From Clostridia bacterium (GTDB lineage Bacteria; Bacillota; Clostridia; Lutisporales; Lutisporaceae), in assembly GCA_029256365.1 (NCBI GenBank), contig JAQSYB010000052.1, positions 1 through 9,514 of the forward strand: DNA of 9,514 nt. Direction: 5' to 3'. Below, piece by piece: positions 1-5,106 of this stretch (the first letter of the stretch is position 1; every line of letters begins with the position of its first letter). The position numbers and the translations under genes were made by a program. The notes beneath the pieces were generated by a model. The model did no database searches and had not been told where the DNA came from. It saw nothing but the letters and a program-made list of their open reading frames with translations.

Positions 1-342
1 TCTCTAGATTTTCACTTTAATGAAATGGTGAGCTGCATTACGATTTCAAAAGTACAAATCGAACGCATCGCCATGGAAGATTTGGATACAGAGGGCATTG
101 TAAATTTGGCAAGAGATATTGCTGGTATTGAAGCAGCAGTTTTCCTTAAGGAAAAAGAGCGGAATATAATAAAAGCCAGCTTGCGATCCAAAGACATGAT
201 TGATGTTTGTGCTGTTGCCAAAGAATTTGGAGGCGGTGGACATACAAGAGCAGCCGGCTGCACCATACATGGCAGCATAGAGAATGCGAAGACTCAAATA
301 CTTCAAGCAATCGAAAAACAAATAACAGTGGTGAAGAAATGA
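1..342 (+). CDS. nrnA: NrnA-like DHH/DHHA1 phosphoesterase, C-terminal part (5' end outside the window)
   Basis: The reading frame is open from base 1 to the TGA at 340-342, so only the last 113 codons are visible. They contain the DHHA1 domain, with its signature GGGGHTRAAG encoded at 229-258; this glycine-rich loop and histidine belong to the substrate-binding site of the family. Family knowledge: NrnA is a cytoplasmic Mn-dependent bifunctional enzyme that hydrolyses oligoribonucleotides of a few bases (nanoRNA) and also removes the 3'-phosphate from 3'-phosphoadenosine 5'-phosphate. The catalytic DHH domain lies upstream of the window, so its intactness cannot be judged. The stop overlaps the truB start (ATGA at 339-342), which implies translational coupling. 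The order nrnA-truB-ribF-rpsO-pnp is the usual Firmicutes arrangement and supports NrnA over other DHHA1 proteins such as RecJ. The ATG at 25 is an internal methionine, not the start. Confidence 0.88.
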   Translation, partial: SLDFHFNEMVSCITISKVQIERIAMEDLDTEGIVNLARDIAGIEAAVFLKEKERNIIKASLRSKDMIDVCAVAKEFGGGGHTRAAGCTIHGSIENAKTQILQAIEKQITVVKK

Positions 343-1250
343 ATGGTATAATAAACGTACTTAAACCGCCGGGAATGACGTCCCATGATATCATATATTT
401 TGTACGCAGACAGCTAAAAATGAAAAAGGTCGGACATACAGGTACCCTTGATCCGGAAGCGGCAGGCGTACTCCCAGTATGTGTAGGCAAAGCGACAAAA
501 GCGGTACAATATATAACAGATAAGAAAAAGAAATATAGGACAACCATAAAATTTGGGATTATAACTGAAACCTATGACAAATATGGTGCTGTAGTAGAAT
601 CAGTAGATGTAGATGGCATTGATATAAATAAGCTTCAGGAAGTATTGCAAGAGTTTAGAGGGGTAATCAAACAAATACCTCCCAAGTATTCTGCGATTAA
701 AGTAGCTGGAAAGAAGCTATACCAATATGCCTTGGAAGGAGAAGAAATTGAAATCCAAGAGCGTGAGGTAGAAATATATTCCATAGAAATGATTGATTAT
801 AACAATAAGGATGAAGTTATCCTGGATATAGAATGCTCTAAGGGTACTTATATCCGATCTATTTGCTATGATATAGGTGAAAAGATGGGATTTGGTGCTG
901 CAATGTGGCAGCTTGTTAGATTGGAAAGTACTCCCTTTGTTATAGAGAACAGCTATACATTGGAAGAAATTGAAAAGGCTGCAGCAGAGTTGACTATTGA
1001 CAAGATACTGTTGCCAGTTGATATAATATTTAAGGAGCTTTCAAAAATAGAAATAAAAACTACAGCACGAAGTGCTGCCGCCAATGGCAATCCAATATAT
1101 GGCATGGGAATTATTCAAGAGGTTGAACTGTTTGAGGCAGAAACAAAAACTAGAATATATTGCGACAATGAGTTTTTAGGTATTGGAAGTATAAAGTACA
1201 GCAGAGAAGAAGGCAGAAAATATATTAAAATAGATAGAATGTTTATTTAG
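339..1250 (+). CDS. truB: tRNA pseudouridine(55) synthase TruB
   Basis: This 303-residue protein isomerises uridine 55 in the T-loop of tRNAs to pseudouridine. The catalytic motif GHTGTLDPEAAGVLPV spans residues 32-47 with the nucleophile Asp38. The second motif, around QIPPKYSAIKVAGKKLYQYA (112-131), holds the conserved tyrosine Tyr118. The CSKGTYIRSICYDIG segment (166-180) is the third conserved block, and residues from about 225 to 303 form a small C-terminal RNA-binding (PUA-like) region. The start is the ATG at 339, which overlaps the upstream stop and has a GGTGA ribosome site about five bases before it; an upstream in-frame extension to 207 would overlap nrnA by 136 bases and is rejected. 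One oddity is that the usual R-T-x-S-G block near residue 195 reads RLEST (194-198). Length is normal for the family. ribF follows after 18 bases, so the two are almost certainly cotranscribed. Confidence 0.96.
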   Translation: MNGIINVLKPPGMTSHDIIYFVRRQLKMKKVGHTGTLDPEAAGVLPVCVGKATKAVQYITDKKKKYRTTIKFGIITETYDKYGAVVESVDVDGIDINKLQEVLQEFRGVIKQIPPKYSAIKVAGKKLYQYALEGEEIEIQEREVEIYSIEMIDYNNKDEVILDIECSKGTYIRSICYDIGEKMGFGAAMWQLVRLESTPFVIENSYTLEEIEKAAAELTIDKILLPVDIIFKELSKIEIKTTARSAAANGNPIYGMGIIQEVELFEAETKTRIYCDNEFLGIGSIKYSREEGRKYIKIDRMFI

Positions 1251-1268
1251 ATATTCGAGGGTGATTTT

Positions 1269-2189
1269 GTGAGAATAATAAATACTTATGAGCAGGCTGC
1301 AGAAAATAAGCCTTACTGCATTGCATTGGGCAGCTTTGATGGTGTTCATATGGGACATCAAAAGCTGATTGAAATGTTAAAATACAATGCAAAAGAGCTA
1401 AACTGTGCCAGTATGATTTATACCTTTGGGGTGCATCCAAGAAAAATACTAAGACCAGATAAGCATATACACATGATAACGAACAATTCGCAAAGAGCAG
1501 ATATTCTGAATCAAATTGGTGTAGACGTTTTATTTCTTGAAAACTTCGAAAAAATCATGAATTTAAGTGCAGAATGTTTTTTTCGTGATATTATAGTAGA
1601 AAAATTCAATGCGAAATGTCTTATTGTAGGGTATAATTTTAATTTCGGAAAAAATGGAGAAGGAAATGCAGAAAAACTCACTGAGCTAGGCAAGAAATAT
1701 GATGTCAAGGTAGAAGTGGTTTCTCCAGTATTTGTTGAAGGGCAAGTTGTATCCAGCAGTTTAATTAGGCATAAAATTCATGAAGGTCATGTATACGAAG
1801 CTATGCAATATTTGGGTAGAGCATACAAAATTCAAGGTGATGTGATTCACGGGAAGAAAAATGGCAAAGCCATGGGAATTAGAACTGCCAATGTAGAAGT
1901 AGAAAGTGAAGCAATCCTTCCCTATAATGGTGTTTACATTACAGATACCAAAATAGACAATCATATTTATAAAAGTATAACAAATGTGGGTGTCAACCCA
2001 ACCTTCAAAGGCGAAAGACTGAGCATCGAAACCCATATACTTGATTTTGAAGGTGACTTATATAGTCAAAATATAGAGGTATACTTTATAAAACGTCTTC
2101 GGGACGAAATATGCTTTGAAAGTGTGACTGACTTGGTGAAACAAATCAATCGTGATATACAAGCAAGACTAGATTACAAGAATCAATAA
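1269..2189 (+). CDS. ribF: bifunctional riboflavin kinase/FMN adenylyltransferase (FAD synthetase) RibF
   Basis: This 306-residue cytosolic enzyme phosphorylates riboflavin to FMN and adenylates FMN to FAD. The N-terminal nucleotidyltransferase domain (about 1-182) shows GSFDGVHMGH at 21-30 (the HxGH-type ATP site), VGYNFNFGKNGEGN at 120-133 and the SSSLIR segment at 162-167. The C-terminal riboflavin kinase domain (about 183-306) shows GDVIHGKKNGKAMG (190-203), NVGVNPTF (239-246) and ETHILDF (254-260), in which Glu254 is the expected catalytic base. The Mg/ATP-binding motif, normally G-F/I-P-T-A-N, reads GIRTAN at 203-208: the threonine and asparagine are kept but proline is replaced by arginine. 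The start is a GTG at 1269 preceded by GAGGGTGA (1257-1264); there is no competing ATG nearby. It is the last gene of the packed nrnA-truB-ribF run. No FMN riboswitch is seen before it. Confidence 0.96.
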   Translation: MRIINTYEQAAENKPYCIALGSFDGVHMGHQKLIEMLKYNAKELNCASMIYTFGVHPRKILRPDKHIHMITNNSQRADILNQIGVDVLFLENFEKIMNLSAECFFRDIIVEKFNAKCLIVGYNFNFGKNGEGNAEKLTELGKKYDVKVEVVSPVFVEGQVVSSSLIRHKIHEGHVYEAMQYLGRAYKIQGDVIHGKKNGKAMGIRTANVEVESEAILPYNGVYITDTKIDNHIYKSITNVGVNPTFKGERLSIETHILDFEGDLYSQNIEVYFIKRLRDEICFESVTDLVKQINRDIQARLDYKNQ

Positions 2190-2195
2190 TAATTC

Positions 2196-2224
2196 TTTAC
2201 ATGTATATTAAAGTATGTTAAAAT
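2196..2224 (+). promoter_or_regulatory. near-consensus sigma-A type promoter for rpsO (with extended -10)
   Basis: TTTACA (2196-2201) and TAAAAT (2219-2224) are separated by exactly 17 bases, and a TG at 2216-2217 one base before the -10 makes it an extended -10 element. It lies just after the ribF stop, so rpsO can be transcribed independently of the upstream operon. The predicted transcription start is near 2231. It was found by inspection only. Confidence 0.78.
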
Positions 2225-2230
2225 CTATTC

Positions 2231-2311
2231 TGTTGTAATACCATTTGCTCGGTATATCGAGTCACCAACGATACGCTTAGTTTATGGTGAATAATATAGG
2301 AGGTGAAAAGA
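2231..2311 (+). promoter_or_regulatory. structured rpsO leader, candidate S15 autoregulatory element
   Basis: The roughly 80-base leader contains several short complementary segments that compete with each other. ATACC (2238-2242) can pair with GGTAT (2251-2255). CTCG (2248-2251) can instead pair with CGAG (2258-2261). TCACCA (2262-2267) can pair with TGGTGA (2285-2290), while TCACC (2262-2266) can also pair with GGTGA (2302-2306) inside the ribosome binding site. ACCAT (2240-2244) can close a multibranch loop with ATGGT (2284-2288). Family knowledge: S15 commonly represses its own translation by binding the rpsO leader, with structures that differ between lineages. That this leader does so is inference; the structure was worked out by eye. 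Confidence 0.45.
2298..2305 (+). promoter_or_regulatory. rpsO ribosome binding site that decides the start
   Basis: AGGAGGTG lies six bases before the ATG at 2312. The in-frame GTG at 2303 is part of this ribosome site and is therefore not the start codon. Confidence 0.9.
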
Positions 2312-2584
2312 ATGTTAACAAGAGAACAAAAAGACGCATTAATTAAGGAACACGGCATGAAGGAAGGTGACACAGGATCACCTGAAGTTCAAATTGCATT
2401 GCTTACAGCAAGAATCAACTATTTGAACGATCACCTAAAGGCTAACAAGAAGGACCATCACTCAAGAAGAGGTCTTTTAATGATGGTTGGTCAAAGAAGA
2501 GGTCTTGAAAATTACTTAAAAGGAAAAGATATCGAAAGATATCGTGCTATTATGGATAAGCTTGGCTTAAGAGCAAAGAAATAA
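2312..2584 (+). CDS. rpsO: 30S ribosomal protein S15
   Basis: The 90-residue product matches S15 in length and along its whole sequence. It shows the conserved block around GDTGSPEVQIALLTARI near residues 19-35, then HLKANKKDHHSRRGLL with the HHSRRGL signature, then the QRRGLENYLKGKD helix and a basic end. S15 is an early-binding small-subunit protein that contacts the three-way junction of the 16S rRNA central domain and helps nucleate platform assembly. In many bacteria it also binds its own mRNA leader as a repressor, and the leader here has competing stems that could serve this. The ATG at 2312 was chosen because a full AGGAGGTG precedes it by six bases. A strong promoter lies upstream and a 9-bp hairpin terminator directly downstream, so it can be made as a short single-gene mRNA as well as from read-through of the upstream operon. 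Confidence 0.97.
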   Translation: MLTREQKDALIKEHGMKEGDTGSPEVQIALLTARINYLNDHLKANKKDHHSRRGLLMMVGQRRGLENYLKGKDIERYRAIMDKLGLRAKK

Positions 2585-2587
2585 GTT

Positions 2588-2617
2588 AGAGCGGGAGTCA
2601 TCCCGCTCTTTTATTTT
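2588..2617 (+). terminator. Rho-independent terminator of rpsO
   Basis: AGAGCGGGA (2588-2596) and TCCCGCTCT (2601-2609) form a perfect 9-bp GC-rich stem with a four-base loop, followed by TTTATTTT. It begins three bases after the rpsO stop codon. It should separate rpsO from pnp at least in part. Confidence 0.9.
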
Positions 2618-2672
2618 AATTATCAAGGCAGGTTAAATTTTCCTTCAGATGATTTATTTAGAAGGATTGCTG

Positions 2673-2720
2673 CAAAAGTTTTGATTGGATTGTTAATTTA
2701 AACTTTTGTGAGATTTTTTT
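2673..2720 (+). promoter_or_regulatory. inverted repeat plus T-run upstream of pnp (possible attenuator or RNase target)
   Basis: CAAAAGTTT (2673-2681) and AAACTTTTG (2700-2708) are a perfect 9-bp inverted repeat with an 18-base AT-rich loop. A run of seven T follows at 2714-2720. The stem has only two GC pairs, so as a terminator it would be weak. It lies in the 198-base gap between rpsO and pnp, where no convincing -35/-10 pair was found. It could be a second weak terminator, an attenuator of pnp, or a processing site. PNPase expression is known to be controlled through its leader in E. coli by RNase III cleavage, but nothing here proves the same mechanism. Confidence 0.4.
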
Positions 2721-2782
2721 GTGCATAAGAAGGAAATAATAAAAAATATATAGAAATATGTTATATCGAAGGGAGGTATATA

Positions 2783-4894
2783 ATGGAAAGATTTACATTA
2801 GAATTAGCAGGTAGAACCCTTAGTGTAGAGACTGGTCGTATCGCACAGTTAGCTGACGGCTCAGTATTGATGCAGTATGGTGAAACCAGTGTTCTAGTTA
2901 CAGCCTGTGCATCAGAAAAACCAAAGGAAGGCATAGATTTCTTCCCCTTAAGCTGTGACTATGAAGAGAGATTATATGCAGTAGGTAAAATACCTGGAGG
3001 CTTTATAAAAAGAGAGGGTAGACCTACAGAAAAGGCAATATTGTCCTCAAGACTGATAGATAGACCTATCAGACCACTTTTCCCAAAAGGATACAGAAAT
3101 GATGTGCAAATTGTTGCTACTGTTATGTCTGTAGATAAGGACAATTCGCCAGAAATTGTTGCGATGATTGGATCTTCCGTAGCGCTTTCAATTTCTTCTA
3201 TACCTTTTACTGGACCAACAGGTTCTGTATTGGTAGGCTTAATAGATGGAGAGTTTATACTTAATCCAACTATGGCTCAAAGAGAAAAGAGTCAAATGCA
3301 TTTGGTTGTATCCGGTACAAAGGATGCAGTTATGATGGTTGAGGCTGGTGCACAAGAGGTACCAGAGAGCGTGATGCTGGAAGCAATTATGTTTGCCCAT
3401 GACAACATCAAGAAAATCGTTGCATTTATCGAAGAGGTAGCTGCAAAGGTGGGTAAACCAAAGAAGGAAGTCAAGCTATTTAAGGTTGACGAAGAGCTGG
3501 ATGCAGCAGTGAGAGAATATGCCACAGAAAAGCTTTTAACAGCAATTAGAACTGTTGAAAAACTAGAAAGACAGGCGAACATTGACGCAGTAAAGGAAGA
3601 GGCAGTGAATCACTTTGCTGAAATCTATCCTGATAACATGAAAGACGTTGGTGAGGTGCTTTATAGCATTATAAAAGAGCAGGTCAGAAAGCTTATCACA
3701 GTTGAAGGCATTAGACCTGATGACAGAAAAACAGACGAAATCAGACCGGTAAGCTGCGATGTATCCGTACTTCCAAGAGTTCACGGTTCAGGACTTTTCA
3801 CCAGAGGACAAACACAAGCAATGACAATTGCTACATTAGGACCTATGGGTGATGTACAAATTCTTGATGGATTAAGTGAAGAAGAAGTACAAAAGAGATA
3901 CATGCATCATTACAATTTCCCACCTTACAGCGTAGGTGAAACAAGATTTATGAGAGGTCCTGGAAGAAGAGAGATTGGACACGGAGCACTTGCTGAAAGA
4001 GCTTTGGAGCCGATGATCCCTTCAGAAGAGGAATTCCCATATGCAATTAGACTTGTATCTGAGGTTGTAGCTTCAAATGGATCTTCATCAATGGCCAGCG
4101 TATGCGGCAGCACATTAGCACTTCTTGATGCCGGAGTACCAATAAAGGCTCCAGTAGCGGGTGTAGCAATGGGCTTGATGAAGGAAAAAGACAATGTAGC
4201 GATACTTACTGATATACAAGGTATGGAAGACTTCCTTGGAGATATGGATTTTAAGGTAGCTGGTACAACCGAAGGTATTACTGCGATACAAATGGATATC
4301 AAAATAGCTGGTATAGATAGACCAATACTAACTAGAGCTCTTGAGCAAGCTAGACTTGGCAGATTGTTTATACTTGATAAAATGAATGCCGTAATCAGTA
4401 AACCAAGACCTGATTTATCAGAATATGCGCCTAAGATTATATCCATGAAGATTGATCCAGATAAGATCAGAGACGTAATAGGACCTGGAGGCAAAATGAT
4501 TAATAAAATCATTGCTGAAACAGGTGTAAAAATAGACATTGAAGACGACGGCCGCGTATTTATCGCAGCAGTTGATCGAGCTGCCGGAGAAAAAGCCCTT
4601 AAGATTATTGAAGGCTTGACAAAGGAAGTTGTTGAAGGTGAGATTTACCTTGGTAAGGTAATGAGAATCATGAACTTTGGTGCCTTTGTAGAAATACTCC
4701 CTGGTAAAGAAGGCTTGGTACATATATCTAAGCTGGATCATAAGAGAGTAGAAAAGGTAGAAGACGTCGTGAATATAGGGGATGAAATACTTGTAAAGGT
4801 TACTGAAATTGATAAGCAAGGTCGTGTAAACCTTTCAAGAAAAGATGCAATTACAAGTGACCAACCTGAAAACACAACTGAAGAGAATAAATAA
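2783..4894 (+). CDS. pnp: polyribonucleotide nucleotidyltransferase (PNPase)
   Basis: This 703-residue protein is a full-length PNPase, the 3'-5' phosphorolytic exoribonuclease that acts as a ring-shaped trimer in RNA decay. Visible parts in order are the first RNase PH domain (about 12-210, with FFPLSCDYEERLYAVGKIPG at 53-72 and the SSRLIDRPIRPLFP stretch at 88-101), an alpha-helical linker (about 235-320), and the second, catalytic RNase PH domain (about 323-530). The KH domain (about 552-612) carries the IGPGGK loop at 566-571, and the S1 domain covers about 619-688. By alignment with the known E. coli motif, the metal- and phosphate-site residues are Asp483, Asp489 and Lys491 in DFLGDMDFKVAGT. 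All domains are intact, ending in a short acidic tail. A GGGAGGT ribosome site (2771-2777) precedes the ATG. It follows rpsO as in most bacteria, and is probably partly cotranscribed with it by read-through. Confidence 0.97.
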   Translation: MERFTLELAGRTLSVETGRIAQLADGSVLMQYGETSVLVTACASEKPKEGIDFFPLSCDYEERLYAVGKIPGGFIKREGRPTEKAILSSRLIDRPIRPLFPKGYRNDVQIVATVMSVDKDNSPEIVAMIGSSVALSISSIPFTGPTGSVLVGLIDGEFILNPTMAQREKSQMHLVVSGTKDAVMMVEAGAQEVPESVMLEAIMFAHDNIKKIVAFIEEVAAKVGKPKKEVKLFKVDEELDAAVREYATEKLLTAIRTVEKLERQANIDAVKEEAVNHFAEIYPDNMKDVGEVLYSIIKEQVRKLITVEGIRPDDRKTDEIRPVSCDVSVLPRVHGSGLFTRGQTQAMTIATLGPMGDVQILDGLSEEEVQKRYMHHYNFPPYSVGETRFMRGPGRREIGHGALAERALEPMIPSEEEFPYAIRLVSEVVASNGSSSMASVCGSTLALLDAGVPIKAPVAGVAMGLMKEKDNVAILTDIQGMEDFLGDMDFKVAGTTEGITAIQMDIKIAGIDRPILTRALEQARLGRLFILDKMNAVISKPRPDLSEYAPKIISMKIDPDKIRDVIGPGGKMINKIIAETGVKIDIEDDGRVFIAAVDRAAGEKALKIIEGLTKEVVEGEIYLGKVMRIMNFGAFVEILPGKEGLVHISKLDHKRVEKVEDVVNIGDEILVKVTEIDKQGRVNLSRKDAITSDQPENTTEENK

Positions 4895-4927
4895 ACATAA
4901 ACCTAGGTTTATGTTTTTCTCTTTTTT
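4893..4927 (+). terminator. Rho-independent terminator of pnp, overlapping the stop codon
   Basis: AAACATAAACCT (4893-4904) followed directly by AGGTTTATGTTT (4905-4916) is a perfect 24-base palindrome. It folds as a 10-bp stem with a CTAG loop. Ts follow immediately (TTTTTCTCTTTTTT, 4914-4927). The palindrome begins on the second base of the pnp TAA. Confidence 0.82.
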
Positions 4928-4940
4928 GAATTGCTTTATA

Positions 4941-4990
4941 AATACAGAATATGTCGAAAAAAATCAAATATTCTGTATTATTTTATGTTT
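4941..4990 (+). repeat. second inverted repeat after pnp (possible back-up terminator or operator)
   Basis: AATACAGAATAT (4941-4952) and ATATTCTGTATT (4968-4979) are a perfect 12-bp inverted repeat with a 15-base loop. A T-rich stretch (ATTTTATGTTTTT) follows. It starts 14 bases after the pnp terminator and ends about 40 bases before the candidate -10 of the chemoreceptor gene. It may be a back-up terminator or a binding site upstream of that promoter; the sequence alone does not decide. Confidence 0.5.
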
Positions 4991-5017
4991 TTGCTAGTAA
5001 AAATTGTGCTGATTTTG

Positions 5018-5023
5018 TATAAT
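5018..5023 (+). promoter_or_regulatory. candidate -10 element for the chemoreceptor gene
   Basis: TATAAT matches the sigma-A -10 consensus exactly and lies 84 bases before the chemoreceptor ATG. No good -35 is found at 16-18 bases (TAGTAA at 17), so the promoter may need an activator or may not be real. No motility-sigma (sigma-D type) pattern of TAAA then GCCGATAA at proper spacing was seen. Confidence 0.4.
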
Positions 5024-5093
5024 GTATATTATTACATAAAATTGTGAACAAATTTACATTTCTGATATGGGTTGAGATATTGAAATAACAATT

Positions 5094-5100
5094 GGGAGGG
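5094..5100 (+). promoter_or_regulatory. chemoreceptor ribosome binding site that decides the start
   Basis: GGGAGGG lies six bases before the ATG at 5107. The in-frame TTG at 5092 overlaps this ribosome site, which rules it out as the start. Confidence 0.85.
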
Positions 5101-5106
5101 ATTTTC

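Noticed and set aside
207..338. Upstream extension of truB to an ATG at 207
   Set aside because: It would overlap the DHHA1 coding region of nrnA in another frame. TruB homology begins at the ATG at 339, which has its own ribosome site and an ATGA overlap.
1251..1268. FMN riboswitch before ribF
   Set aside because: The truB-ribF gap is only 18 bases and is filled by the ribosome binding site, leaving no room for an aptamer.
2618..2782. Stand-alone pnp promoter, for example TTGCTG (2667) with GTTAAT or TTGTGC (2719) with an AT-rich -10
   Set aside because: Every pairing tried had poor spacing or a poor hexamer. AT-rich sequence gives such half-matches by chance, so no promoter is annotated.
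3925..4539. 204-codon open frame on the minus strand inside pnp
   Set aside because: It lies entirely within pnp, which is a full-length, highly conserved PNPase. The minus-strand product resembles no known family and is serine/isoleucine-rich, as expected of an antisense shadow.
5024..5106. Possible c-di-GMP or other riboswitch in the chemoreceptor leader
   Set aside because: Clostridial chemoreceptor genes are sometimes preceded by c-di-GMP riboswitches, but none of the conserved core segments of that class can be recognised here and the leader is short and AT-rich.
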